Source: Neocallimastix lanati (nom. inval.) (taxonomy: Eukaryota; Neocallimastigomycota; Neocallimastigomycetes; Neocallimastigales; Neocallimastigaceae). Taken from it: a stretch of 64,000 nt of DNA. Where the stretch lies: contig JACVTC010000064.1 of NCBI GenBank assembly GCA_016946835.1, forward strand, positions 1 through 64,000, in the 5' to 3' direction. The stretch's first letter is position 1; every line of letters starts with the position of its first letter. Below the pieces are notes generated by a model, which was given only the letters and a program-made list of their open reading frames with translations, had not been told where the DNA came from and ran no database searches. The translations under genes and the position numbers were made by a program. Below, one piece after another: positions 1 to 17,435 of the stretch.

Positions 1-217
1 AATAATTATATTTTTTTTATATTTTTATTTATTGTTATTAAAAAATTGTTTTTTTTTATTTATATTAACTTATTAATATTCTTTTAAAATAATTTTAATA
101 ATTATTTTAAAAGTGCACTTTTTAATTCTTTTAATTTTAATATTTTATTTTTTCTCTAATATAAAATAATTTAATAATTTTTTAATAAATAATTTTTATT
201 ATTTATTATTAAAGAAT

Positions 218-615
218 TAAAATATTTTATATATATTTTATTTAGTATAAAATATTTTTATATATAGTTTTTATTTAGTATAAAATATTTTTATATATAG
301 TTTTTTATTTAGTATAAAATATTTTATATATAGTTTTTATTTAGTATAAAATATTTTTATATATAGTTTTTATTTAGTATAAAATATTTTTATATATAGT
401 TTTTATTTAGTATAAAATATTTTTATATATAGTTTTTATTTAGTATAAAATATTTTTATATATAGTTTTTATTTAGTATAAAATATTTTATATATAGTTT
501 TTATTTAGTATAAAATATTTTTATATATAGTTTTTATTTAGTATAAAATATTTTATATATAGTTTTTATTTAGTATAAAATATTTTTATATATAGTTTTT
601 ATTTAGTATAAAATA
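218..615. repeat. 33-bp tandem array (about 12 copies)
   Basis: A unit of 32-34 bp built around TTTAGTATAAAATATTTTTA followed by TATATAGTTTTTA repeats head to tail. I located copies beginning at 241, 274, 308 and 340, and the pattern continues to about 612. Copies differ mostly by one T or A in homopolymers. There is no open frame. The 217 bases to its left hold only AT-rich sequence in which I see nothing. Confidence 0.9.
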
Positions 616-689
616 TTATTTTTATTATTTACATATTAAAATTTTTATTAATTATATAGTTTTTACAATTTTACTTTCTTTGTTTACCC

Positions 690-1475
690 TTTTAACTTTT
701 ACAATAGTTTAAATACAATTCTATAGTTTTACTATAATTCTTCTTTTATATTTAATTTATTTATATTTAAAAAATTTAGATTAAAAATTCTTGTGTTCCC
801 TTTATATATAAATTAATAAAAGATTTATTTTAAATCTTTTTATTTAATTATATATAAATAACATAAGAATAATTATTATTATTTTTTATTTTTTTTTTCT
901 TTTATTTTTTATCTTTTATAAATTATCTTTATATAAATATCTTTTTGTTATTATGTCTTCATAATAATCTAAATATTTATATAATACTTTTTAATTTTTT
1001 TTTATAGTTATTATATTTTTATAACTTTTATTATTCTTTCAACCTTAAGTTTAAGTTAAATTTTCAAAATTTTTGTCTTAAATATAGTTAATTAGAATAT
1101 TTCCTTTTATAGATAATGGACATATTTATTATTTCCATTCTATTTTTTAATCAAAACTTTAAATACTTAATTTATTTTTGATCAATACTTTAATAACTTT
1201 AAATTTATTATTGATCAAAACTTTAATTACTTTAAATTTAATTTTTTATCATGCTTTAAATAGTTAGCTAAATCTTTTTAAATATTCAACTTAGTGATAA
1301 TATTTAATATTTTAAACTACTCAGTTAATTCTTATTATAGTTGTACTTTGTAAAAATTTTAATTAATTCGTTTATTATTATATATTATTCTTGTTAATTA
1401 TTATATTTATCAAATATATGTAATACTTTGTAAATCTTAAATAAATAAAAAATTTAAAACCTAACCCTAATATTT
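690..1475 (-). repeat. Dispersed repeat R1, inverted copy C
   Basis: Read on the minus strand, this stretch matches the plus-strand repeats at 22,895-25,455 and 42,805-44,555. Shared landmarks are the paired AAAGTTTTGATTAAAAA-type segments (1,140-1,260), the GTGTTCCCTTTATATATA stretch (about 793-810) and a telomere-like CCTAACCCTAA at 1,460-1,470. It contains the segment around 24,200 that copy B lacks, so copy B probably lost it. No coding potential is visible. The family is not one I recognise. Confidence 0.65.
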
Positions 1476-1479
1476 ATTA

Positions 1480-2053
1480 TAATAATATTAATAATGGTAC
1501 TAAAATATAAATATTAATAATAATAATAATAATAATAGTTATTAAAATATAAATAATTATAATAATAATAATAATGGTTAATAAAATATATAAAATTATA
1601 ATAAAAAAATAATGATAATAGTTATTAAAATATTAAAATAATAATAAAAACAATAATAATAATTTTTATTAAAATATAAAAAATATAGTAATAATGGTTA
1701 TTAAAATATAAAAAATATAATAATAATAGTTATTAAAATATAAAAAAAAAATAATAATAAAAATTATAATAATAACGATTATTAAAATATAAAAAAAATA
1801 ATAATAATAATAGTTATTAAAATATAAAAAAAAATAATAATAAAAATTATAATAATAATAATAGTTATTAAAATATGAAAATAATAATAATAATAGTTTT
1901 TAAAATATAAAATTAATAATAATAATAATAATAATAGTTTTTAAAATATAAAATTAATAATTATAATAATAATAATAATAATAAAAATGGTAACTAAAGT
2001 ATAAAAATAATAAAATTAATAATTATATTAATAACATTTGTTATTAAAATATA

Positions 2054-2120
<67 letters not shown>

Positions 2121-2182
2121 GTGATAATAATGGTAACTAAAATAATAATAATAATTATAATAATAATAATAATGGTAACTAA

Positions 2183-2215
<33 letters not shown>

Positions 2216-2510
2216 TATTAAAATATAAAAATAATAATGGTTACTAAAATATAAATAATAATAATATTAATAATAATAGTTATTAAAATATGAAAATAAT
2301 AATAATAATAGTAATAGTAATAATGGTTATTAAAACATAAAAAAAATAATAATAATGGTTATTAAATAATAATAATAATAATTATAATTATGATGATTAA
2401 AATAATAAAAATATAAAAATATATAAGTGCATATATACATATATTTATGTATATTTAATGTATTAATATATAATGTAAGATATATATTTATATTTTTGAA
2501 ATATAAAAAA
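1480..2510. repeat. (AAT)n array with GTTATTAAAATATAA spacers
   Basis: Runs of AAT/ATA are punctuated every 30-70 bp by GTTATTAAAATATAA or GGTAACTAAA. The right end (2,370-2,510) carries a unique-looking tail with TTATGATGATTAAAATAATA and TATTTTTGAAATATAAAAA. The same tail ends the larger array at 15,144-17,435, so the two arrays are related. A longer pure AAT stretch lies near 2,046-2,120. Non-coding. Confidence 0.85.
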
Positions 2511-3150
2511 TGTAATATCTTAATTTTCATATTCAAATTAATGATAAGTAAAAAAAATGAAATAAATTATTTATTAAACAAAAATTATAATATATTTAAA
2601 TTAAATTATTTAATATAATAATATAAAATAATTTTTATTAGGCTAAATTCAAATTTAAGTTAAATATTTTATATTATTTTAATATCAAAGAATATTATAA
2701 TCTTATTATTTAATTATCATTCATTATTATATAAAGCAAATTTATTACATTTTTGTATATTTTATTTTAATACTTTTATAATATTTAAAATTTACAGTAT
2801 ATGAAACATTTGGCGGTTTTCAATTTTTTTTTTCTTTTTTTTTTTTTTCTTTTTTTTTTTTATTATTATTATTTAAATTGAAAAATAGAATAAATATTAA
2901 AAATGGTTTAATTACTATTTAAAAATTTTAATTCAAAATTCTAGAATTATTATTGTTATAATTATAATTAACATCATCTATTACATTAGAGCAATAAATA
3001 ATTTCCAAATTAGAACATAATAATAAAAATAAAATATACAATAATAATAAAATGGATGAATATAAATAATTAATAATTAAAAATAAAATATCCATTATAT
3101 TTATATTTGTCAATATTAATTTTTTTATATATAAATATTATTTTTATAAT

Positions 3151-3181
<31 letters not shown>

Positions 3182-4420
3182 TTTTCCGTTACTGTTCATA
3201 TATTCCCAAATGAATTAAGAAATATAAAGTTTAATTTACATTAATTTAAAATTTTGTTCCAAAAAAGGATATATTATAATTTACTTTTTTATAATGTATA
3301 TAAATTAAATATTTAATTAAATATTATATATAATATTAATTTCATTATTAGTTTAATTTATACATATATATTATGTATCATAAATTTTAATTTTTTTTTC
3401 CAATTTTTAATATATTTTGTTTTTTCTTTTATAATAAATTAAAATTAAATTTAAATCTTATTAATTATTATTATTATTTGTTTCATTTTTTCATTTATAT
3501 TTTGTTATTTTTATAGTTTTTTCTTTTTTACTAAACATATATAATTAAATTTTTAAAAAATTAACTATTTATTAAATATCAATTAAAAATTATAATTATT
3601 ACTAAAAAAGGTATTATTTTATATTATTAAATATTTATTCATTTATAATTTTGAAAGAATAAACTGAAGTGGATATTAATTTTTATTTATTTATTTATTA
3701 TTATTTTTTTTTTATTTTTTTTATAAATTTATTAATTTTTTTAATAATAATCTAAAGTGGATATTATTATTATTATTATTATTATTATTTTTATTTTTAT
3801 TGTTATTATTATTATTATTATATTTTTTTAAAAAAAAAAGAAATTAAAAAAGTGTTTTACAATATTATTAATGTTATCATTAATCTATAATAATAAATAA
3901 TATTTTAATAAAGTTCTAAAATTTTTAATTATATAATTAATTTATTTGATCGTATAAAAATATTAGAAACATTTCTAATAAATAATTTTAAAATTATTTT
4001 AAAAAATTAAATCACAAAATATTACTACGTTTTAAATTAAAAATATATTATTTAAAGTTAAAAAAAAAATATATATATATAAATTTATATATATATCAAT
4101 ATTTAAATTCAAATTTAATCATTAAAATTGATAACAATCCATTATTAATAATCGATTTCATTACAATATAAATATATTATATAGAAATTAATAATATATA
4201 ATTATTTAATATTAAATATATAAAATAAAATTAAATTAATTTAAATGAATGAATAGATTTAAATATTTTAATTTAAATCAATTAAATAAAAAATAAAATA
4301 TCATAAAAATGAATTAATGTAAAAAATAAAATATCATAAAAATGAATTAATGTAAAAAATAATAAAAATAGTAATTGCCAAAAAAAAAGAATATAAAAAT
4401 AAAAATATATATAAAATAAT
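2485..4420 (+). repeat. Segmental duplication, copy 1
   Basis: Near-identical to 4,755-8,160. Landmarks shared by both copies are GAAACATTTGGCGGTTTTC (2,801 and about 5,259), TTTTCCGTTACTGTTCATAT (3,182 and about 5,639) and AAAGTGTTTTACAATATTA (3,848 and about 7,672). Copy 1 is continuous where copy 2 carries about 1.35 kb of extra DNA. The same 61-residue open frame occurs on the minus strand in both copies. Because the surrounding non-coding DNA is equally conserved, I do not call it a gene. Bases 4,421-4,754 between the copies show only AT-rich sequence. Confidence 0.85.
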
Positions 4421-5030
4421 AATGTAAATAATAAAAAAAAAAGTAAAAATAAAGAATAAAAATATAGATATATGTATGTTAAATGAATTCATCTAATATT
4501 AATCCATAAAATCAGTTTTATGGAAAAATTTTAATATTAAAAAATCAAAACACTTATTGTAAAATAAAATATTTATTTAATTATTTCGTTATTTTGTATT
4601 TTTATTTTTATTATAAACTTATTTATTTTTTTTTGCTTATTTGTTTATTTATTATTTAATTTTTTATTTAAGTTTTTTAAATGATTTGACATTAATTTAA
4701 AAATATATCACGCCATTTTAGGATATGCAGTTTCCAAAATATACTACTTCCATATTTTTGAAATATAAAAATATTATATTTTAATTTTCATATACAAATA
4801 AATAATATGTATAAAAATAAAATAAATTATTTATGAAAAAAAAATTATAATATATTTAAATTATAATATATAATACAATAATATAAAGCAATTTTTAGTA
4901 AGCTAATTTCAAATTAAGCTATATTAAATTAAAAAAAATAAAAAAAAAAAAAATATTACAAAATTAATAATACAAATACATTAAAAATATATAATATAAT
5001 ATTTAAAATTTCTAATTTTTTTATCAATTT

Positions 5031-5150
5031 ACTAAATATTTCATTTTATTTTTCTATCAAAATATATTGTCACTAAATATTTTATATTATTTTACTATCA
5101 AAATATATTTTTACTAAATATTTTATATTATTTTATTATTAAAATATATT
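5031..5150. repeat. 41-bp triplication inside copy 2
   Basis: ACTAAATATTTTATATTATT followed by TTACTATCAAAATATAT-like sequence starts at 5,031, 5,072 and 5,113. Copy 1 of the segmental duplication has a single, partial version, so the amplification post-dates the duplication or was lost in copy 1. Confidence 0.7.
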
Positions 5151-6401
5151 ATTATCTTATTATCTTAATTATTATTCATTATTATATAAAGCAAATTTAT
5201 TACATTTTTGTATATTTTATTTTAATACTTTTATAATATTTAAAATTTACAGTATATGAAACATTTGGCGGTTTTCAATTTTTTTTTTTCAATATTTTTT
5301 TCTTTTTTCTTTTTTTTTTTATTATTATTATTATTTAAATTGAACAATAGAATAAATATTAAAAATGGTTTAATTACTACTTAAAAATTTTAATTCAAAA
5401 TTCTAGAATTATTATTGTTATAATTATAATTAACATCATCTATTACATTAGAGCAATAAATAATTTCCAAATTAGAACATAATAATAAAAATAAAATATA
5501 CAATAATAATAAAATGGATGAATATAAATAATTAATAATTAAAAATAAAATATCCATTATATTTATATTTGTCAATATTAATTTTTTATGAATAAATATT
5601 ATTTTTATAATTTATTTATTTATTTATTTATTTATTTATTTTCCGTTACTGTTCATATATTCCCATATGAATTAAGAAATATAAAGTTTAATTTACATTA
5701 ATTTAAAATTTTGTTCCAAAAAAGGATATATTATAATTTACTTTTTTATAATGTATATAAATTAAATATTTAATTAAATATTATATATAATATTAATTTC
5801 ATTATTAGTTTAATTTATACATATATATTATGTATCATAAATTTTAATTTTTTTTCCAATTTTTAATATATTTTGTTTTTTATTTTATAATAAATTAAAT
5901 TTATATTTAAATCTTATTAATTATTATTATTATTTGTTTCATTTAGACATTTCTGTGAATTGTATATATATTTTGTTATTTTTTTAGTTTTTTCTTTTTT
6001 ACTAAATATATATAATTAAATTTTTAAATAATTAACTACTTATTAAATATCAATTAAAAATTATAATTATTACTAAAAAAGGTATTATTTTATATTATTA
6101 AATATTTTTTATTTATAATTCTGAAAAAATAAACTGAAGTGGATATTAATTTTTATATATTTATTACTATTATTATTATTATTTTTTATTTATTTTTTTT
6201 ATAAATTTATTAATTTTTTTAATTATAATCTAAAGTGGATATTATTATTATTATTATATTTTTCTTAAAAAAAAAAAAATATATAAATAAGTGAAATTTT
6301 TTTTTTTTTTTTTATTAATATATATAAAATTAATTGTATTATTTTAATATAACTAATAATAAAATATAACTTTTTAAAAAAAATTTATTTAAAAATTAAC
6401 A

Positions 6402-6470
6402 ATGCCACGTTGGTTAGAAAAAGTTTTCGAAAATGTCGGGGAATTCAAAGAAAAAACCCGTACATGGTAA
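6402..6470 (+). CDS. Possible orphan first exon, 22 codons
   Basis: An ATG preceded by an A-rich leader opens a frame reading MPRWLEKVFENVGEFK then EKTRTW before TAA. The residue composition is unlike the surrounding Asn/Ile/Lys noise, with W, P, G, V and E codons and locally higher GC. A consensus-like donor GTAAAC begins at 6,467, inside the last codon, and a second GTAATT begins at 6,482. ATAG acceptors occur near 6,537. The first acceptor I tried gives an immediate stop, so the gene structure is unresolved. It may be the first exon of a small gene or an exon fragment. I do not recognise the protein. Confidence 0.3.
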   Translation: MPRWLEKVFENVGEFKEKTRTW

Positions 6471-6979
6471 ACTAGTTTAAGGTAATTATTATTATTTATT
6501 GTTATTATTATTATTTTTTATTTTTTGAAAAATTTTATAGAAATTTTTAAATAAGTATATTTAATAAAATTTAAGATAAAACAATAGTAAATAATAATAA
6601 AAAAATTATATAAATTAACTAATAATATTTAAAAGTTAAAATATATACTTTAGATATAAAGATTTTATGACGAGTATACGACTTAATTCTTGTAATTTTA
6701 AAAATGAGAAAAAAAGAACTAATAAATAAAAAAAAAATATTTTATATTTATATATTTTTATAAATATAAAATTATTTAAAAGTACTTTTATATAAAAAAT
6801 AAAAAGGATTTAAATGTAAGTAATTATAATTTAAATAATTTATTTTTTTAAATAAAATATATAAATATTTAAAATATTAATATATTATTTTATTTATATT
6901 ATTTTATAGATATTCTAATAATTTATTAGAAAAAAAATAAAAATAAAACAAAATAAAAGTAAAAATATAAGAAAAAAAG

Positions 6980-7165
6980 TAAAAATAAAAGCTAGTAAAA
7001 ATAAAGCTAGTAAAAAATAAACTAGTAAAAAATAAAAGCTAGTAAAAAATAAAAGCTAGTAAAAAATAAAAGCTAGTAAAAAATAAAAGCTAGTAAAAAA
7101 TAAAAGCTAGTAAAAAATAAAAGCTAGTAAAAAATAAAAGCTAGTAAAAAATAAAAGTTAGTAAA
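6980..7165. repeat. 17-bp minisatellite
   Basis: About ten head-to-tail copies of AAAAAATAAAAGCTAGT, with slightly diverged copies at both ends. It lies inside the segment unique to duplication copy 2. There is no spacer variation, so it is not a CRISPR array. Confidence 0.9.
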
Positions 7166-8159
7166 AATAAAAGCTAATAAAAATAAAAGAAAATAAAAAT
7201 AAAAATAAATAATAAATTACTTAATAAAATAATAATTAAAAAAAAATTTTTTTTATATTTTATTTTTGTGTATATATTTTGAATTTTAATTTCAATTATA
7301 TTATATTATTTCAATTTTTTTTTAAATTTTTTATTAATTGAATAAATAATTTAATAAAAAAATAATTTAATAAATTAAATAATTCCATTTTATAATTTAT
7401 AAAAAATTAAATAAATTCAATAATAATCAATTTAATATTTTATTTATGTAATTAAATTAAATTTTGAAGTTTAAAAATGTGTAATAATTATTTTATAAAT
7501 AAAAAATTAATATTAGTAAAGTATAATTTAACTAAATAAAATCTATATATTATTAAAATATTATTTAAATATTATTAGATTTAAAATAAAAATGTATATG
7601 AAAGTAATAGTTTTATAATTATTATTATTATTATTTTTTTTATTAAAAAAATAAAAAAAAAAAGAAATTAAAAAAGTGTTTTACAATATTATTAATGTTA
7701 TCATTAATCTATAATAATAAATAATATTTTAATAAAGTTCTAAAATTTTTAATTATATAATTAATTTATTTGATCGTATAAAAATATTAGAAACATTTCT
7801 AATAAATAATTTTAAAATTATTTTAAAAAATTAAATCACAAAATATTACTACGTTTTAAATTAAAAATATATTATTTAAAGTTAAAAAAAAATATATATA
7901 TAAATTTATATATATATATCAATATTTAAATTCAAATTTAATCATTAAAATTGATAACAATCCATTATTAATAATCGATTTCATTACAATATAAATATAT
8001 TATATAGAAATTAATAATATATAATTATTTAATATTAAATATATAAACTAAAATTAATTTAAATGAAAAGATTTAAATATTTTAATTTAAATCAATTAAA
8101 TATAAGATAAAATATCATAAAAATGAATTAATGTAAAAAATAATAAAAATAGTAATTGT

Positions 8160-8160
<1 letters not shown>

Positions 8161-8190
<30 letters not shown>
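8161..8190. repeat. A30 homopolymer
   Basis: Uninterrupted run of about 30 A. The equivalent position in duplication copy 1 (near 4,380) has only about nine A, so the run grew in one copy. Its length is prone to assembly error. Confidence 0.9.
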
Positions 8191-8197
<7 letters not shown>

Positions 8198-8234
8198 TAA
8201 AAATAAAAATAAAAATAAAAATATATATAAAAAT

Positions 8235-8705
8235 AAAAATATATATAAAAATAAAAATATATATAAAAATAAAATAAAAATAAAAATAAAAATATATATA
8301 AAAATAAAATAAAAATAAAAATAAAAATATATATAAAAATAAAATAAAAATAAAAATAAAAATATATATAAAAATAAAATAAAAATAAAAATAAAAATAT
8401 ATATAAAAATAAAATAAAAATAAAAATAAAAATATATATAAAAATAAAATAAAAATAAAAATAAAAATATATATAAAAATAAAATAAAAATAAAAATAAA
8501 AATATATATAAAAATAAAATAAAAATAAAAATAAAAATATATATAAAAATAAAATAAAAATAAAAATAAAAATATATATAAAAATAAAATAAAAATAAAA
8601 ATAAAAATATATATAAAAATAAAATAAAAATAAAAATAAAAATATATATAAAAATAAAATAAAAATAAAAATAAAAATATATATAAAAATAAAATAAAAA
8701 TAAAA
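8235..8705. repeat. 35-bp minisatellite upstream of the ABCB gene
   Basis: About 13 very homogeneous copies of a 35-bp unit. Each has ATATATATA followed by AAAATAAAAT and three A5T blocks; period 35 was measured between 8,292 and 8,327. A single seed-like version sits at the equivalent place in duplication copy 1 (about 4,396-4,420). The array ends about 150 bp before the ATG at 8,855, so it occupies the likely promoter or 5' UTR of the transporter. Confidence 0.9.
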
Positions 8706-8854
8706 ATAAAATTAATAATAAAAATAAAATTAAAGTAGAAGAAAAAAAAATAAAAAATAAAAATAAAAATAAAATTAAAATAAAATAAAAAAAATAAAAA
8801 ATAAAAATAAAATTAAAATTAAAATAAAAAAAAAAAAAAATAAAAAGATATAAA

Positions 8855-13522
<4,668 letters not shown>

Positions 13523-13859
13523 TTATTTTTAATTATAAAACTCTTAGAAAACAATTGAAATTTATCTATGATAAAATTTAAAAATTTTTTTTTTAAAAAA
13601 AAATTAATAATATATATAAACTAATAATATATATATATTTATAAAGAAAATTTAATTTAATAAATATTAATGAATAAATAATTTTTTAATAAACATGTAA
13701 TAAATTTTATTAAAAAATTAACTTTTAGATATATAAATTTAAAATGATAATTAAATATATTAAGTTTAATACAATAATACAAATGTATTATTTTATCAAA
13801 ATAACATATATTAATTATTTTTATTTTAATATGTTAATCAATGCTATTATTTTTATTTT

Positions 13860-13891
<32 letters not shown>

Positions 13892-14588
13892 CTGTTAGGT
13901 AATATAAATTAATCTTAAATTATAATATTAAATCAACCAATAATATTTAAATATTTCATGTATATAAGGCGAAGTTATAGAATAAAATAAAATATATTCA
14001 TTAACTTTTTAATACCAAAAAATACTTTAAAATACTAGTATATTATTCTTAATTTTTTTATAGTTATTTTATTATATTTTTATAATTATTTATTTATTAC
14101 GATGATATACGTAATGTGAATAAAGAATTGTTTTGTAAAGTATGTTTTTATCTTAGTTTTATATGCAATATTATTAAAATAATGATGGGGTAATATAAAT
14201 TAAAAATATTATAATAATAATTATATAATAATTTCAAACAATTATAAATATTGTATTTGATAATTTTTATTAATTTTTAATTTTTTTTTTTTTTTTTTTT
14301 ATTTATTTTTATATTTTTTATTTTTTTTTTTTTATTTTATTTTATTTTATTTTATTTTACTTTTATTTATTTATATTTTTTTTTATTTTTTTTTTTATTT
14401 TTATTATTTATTATTTATTATTATTATTTCTAAATTTATTATTTATATTTCTATTATTATATATGATATTTTCTTTATTATATATTTCTATTATTTTATG
14501 TGATATATTTTAAAAATTAAATATTTATATATTTCTAATAATTATTATTTAAAATTATTATTATTAATTTTTTTTCTCTAATATTTCT
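13523..14588. other. AT-rich intergenic sequence with T tracts
   Basis: No gene recognised. Holds a T run of about 30 (13,861-13,891), further T-rich tracts (14,280-14,400) including TTTTA iterations, and a short motif GGTAATATAAATTAA found twice (about 13,897 and 14,190). Confidence 0.7.
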
Positions 14589-14680
14589 TATTTTGGCGGA
14601 GGAGGTATTAATTTGACTGAAGTGTTAAATTTAATGATTTATATAGATACATTTTGAAGCTAAGATAGATTTATATTGAT
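14589..14680 (+). pseudogene. Possible short coding relic, unidentified
   Basis: A small island of better coding quality in AT-rich DNA. It reads FGGGGINLTEVLNLMIYIDTF before a stop, and a one-base shift at the TTTT (14,651-14,654) would continue EAKIDLY. There is no start codon or splice context that I can defend. It could be a worn exon or chance. I do not recognise the sequence. Confidence 0.2.
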
Positions 14681-14799
14681 GAGTTATTGAGTCAAGTTTA
14701 TTTATTTGTATCAACATGTTTTGTTATTATTAATTATTTATTTTGAAGTTTTTTTAGAATTATTAGATTTTTACAACAACACTAAAAAGCAATAATAAT

Positions 14800-15404
14800 T
14801 TAAAATTAATATTAATATAAAAAGTAAAAATAATAGTGTAAATAATATTATAAATAATAAAAATATAAGTATAAATAATATAATAATATATATGAAGTAT
14901 AAATAATAACAATAATAATAATAATAATAATAAAAATAAAAATAATAATAATATAGAAAATAATAATAATAAAAATATAGAAAATAATAAATAATGATAT
15001 AAAAATATTAATATATGTATATATTTATGTATATTTATAATTAATATATTAGTTTATAAAAATATATATATATATATATATATTGTTATGTGATGCATTT
15101 CTGAAAAGTATTTTTCTCAAAATTTGTCTTATAAAAATTAAATATATAAATAAATAAATAAATAATTAAATTTTTTTAAAATTTATAAATATTTTTTATT
15201 TTAGATAATAATAATAATAATAAAAATAATGCTTACTAAAATATAAATAATAATTATAATAATAATAATAATAATAATGGTTATTAAAATATAAATAATA
15301 ATAATAATAATAATAATGATTATTAAAATATAAATAATAATAATAATAATAATCGTTATTAAAATATAAATAATAATAATAATAATAATCGTTATTAAAA
15401 TATA

Positions 15405-15474
<70 letters not shown>

Positions 15475-16452
15475 GTTATTAAAATATAAAAAATAATAAT
15501 AATAATAATAATAATGGTTATTAAAATATAAGTAATAATAATAGTAATAATGGTTATTAAAATATAAATAATAATAATAATAATAATAATAATGGTTATT
15601 AAAATATAAAAAATAATAATAATAATAATAATAATAATGATTATTAAAATATAAAAAATAATAATAATAATAAAAATAATAATGGTTATTAAAATATAAA
15701 TAATAATAATAATTATAATTATGATGATTAAAATAATAAAAATATAAAAATATATAAATAAATAAATAAATAATTAAATTTTTTTAAAATTTATAAATAT
15801 TTTTTATTTTAGATAATAATAATAATAAAAATAATGCTTACTAAAATATAAATAATAATTATAATAATAATAATAATAATAATAATGGTTATTAAAATAT
15901 AAATAATAATAATAATAATAGTTATTAAAATATAAAAAATAATAATAATAATAATAATAATGGTTATTAAAATATAAATAATAATAATAAAAATAATAAT
16001 AATGGTTATTAAAATATAAATAATAATAATAAAAATAATAATGGTTATTAAAATATAAATAATAATAATAATAATTATAATTATGATGATTAAAATAATA
16101 AAAATATAAAAATATATAAATAAATAAATAAATAATTAAATTTTTTTAAAATTTATAAATATTTTTTATTTTAGATAATAATAATAATAAAAATAATGCT
16201 TACTAAAATATAAATAATAATTATAATAATAATAATAATAATAATAATGGTTATTAAAATATAAATAATAATAATAATAATAGTTATTAAAATATAAAAA
16301 ATAATAATAATAATAATAATAATGGTTATTAAAATATAAATAATAATAATAATAATAATAATAATGATTATTAAAATATAAATAATAATAATAATAATAA
16401 TGATTATTAAAATATAAATAATAATAATAGTAATAATGGTTATTAAAATATA

Positions 16453-16513
<61 letters not shown>

Positions 16514-16530
16514 GTTATTAAAATATAAAA

Positions 16531-16561
<31 letters not shown>

Positions 16562-17087
16562 GTTATTAAAATATAAGTAATAATAATAGTAATAATGGTT
16601 ATTAAAATATAAATAATAATAATAAAAATAATAATAATGGTTATTAAAATATAAATAATAATAATAAAAATAATAATGGTTATTAAAATATAAATAATAA
16701 TAATAATAATTATAATTATGATGATTAAAATAATAAAAATATAAAAATATATAAATAAATAAATAAATAATTAAATTTTTTTAAAATTTATAAATATTTT
16801 TTATTTTAGATAATAATAATAATAAAAATAATGCTTACTAAAATATAAATAATAATTATAATAATAATAATAATAATAATAATGGTTATTAAAATATAAA
16901 TAATAATAATAATAATAGTTATTAAAATATAAAAAATAATAATAATAATAATAATAATGGTTATTAAAATATAAATAATAATAATAATAATAATAATAAT
17001 GATTATTAAAATATAAATAATAATAATAATAATAATGATTATTAAAATATAAATAATAATAATAGTAATAATGGTTATTAAAATATA

Positions 17088-17142
<55 letters not shown>

Positions 17143-17159
17143 GTTATTAAAATATAAAA

Positions 17160-17190
<31 letters not shown>

Positions 17191-17435
17191 GTTATTAAAA
17201 TATAAGTAATAATAATAGTAATAATGGTTATTAAAATATAAAAAATAATAATAATAATAAAAATAATAATGGTTATTAAAATATAAATAATAATAATAAT
17301 AATTATAATTATGATGATTAAAATAATAAAAATATAAAAATATATAATTGCATATATACATATATTTATTTATACTTAATGTATTAATATATAATGTAAG
17401 ATATATGTTTATATTTTTGAAATATAAAAAATATA
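14800..17435. repeat. Higher-order (AAT)n satellite array
   Basis: An (AAT)n array with GTTATTAAAATATAA spacers, organised in a higher order. A segment (TAAA)4-TTAAATTTTTTTAAAATTTA-TAAATATTTTTTATTTTAG followed by (AAT)n and AATGCTTACTAAAATATAA recurs at about 15,144, 15,749, 16,115 and 16,755, giving periods of roughly 365-640 bp. The last unit ends in the same tail as the array at 1,480-2,510. A long minus-strand frame of Tyr/Asn/Leu (16,801-17,361) is translation of the repeat, not a gene. Confidence 0.9.

Larger units (their letters stand above)
6270..7625. other. 1.35-kb segment present only in duplication copy 2
   Basis: Both edges fall in (ATT)n/poly-A sequence. Copy 1 at about 3,770-3,830 runs straight through the equivalent point. 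The segment contains a short high-quality coding-like stretch at 6,402-6,467 and a 17-bp minisatellite. No terminal inverted repeats or target duplications were evident. Either it was inserted into copy 2 or it was deleted from copy 1 by recombination between ATT tracts. Confidence 0.6.
4755..8160 (+). repeat. Segmental duplication, copy 2 (interrupted)
   Basis: Direct-orientation copy of 2,485-4,420. It matches copy 1 from about 4,755 to 6,270 and again from about 7,625 to 8,160, with 6,270-7,625 unmatched. Near 4,930-5,150 it also carries extra AT-rich DNA with a 41-bp triplication. It ends directly upstream of a 35-bp minisatellite and the ABCB gene. Confidence 0.85.

Noticed and set aside
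2928-5575. Identical 61-codon minus-strand frames in both duplication copies (2,928-3,113 and 5,390-5,575)
   Set aside because: They start and end alike because the whole segment is duplicated almost unchanged. Flanking non-coding DNA is equally conserved, so identity gives no evidence of selection.
6980-7165. Regular short repeats that might suggest a CRISPR array
   Set aside because: Units are contiguous 17-mers without spacers, in eukaryote-like DNA; it is a minisatellite.
16801-17361. 186-codon minus-strand frame rich in Tyr/Asn/Leu
   Set aside because: Pure translation of the (AAT)n array with spacers; no start context or domain.
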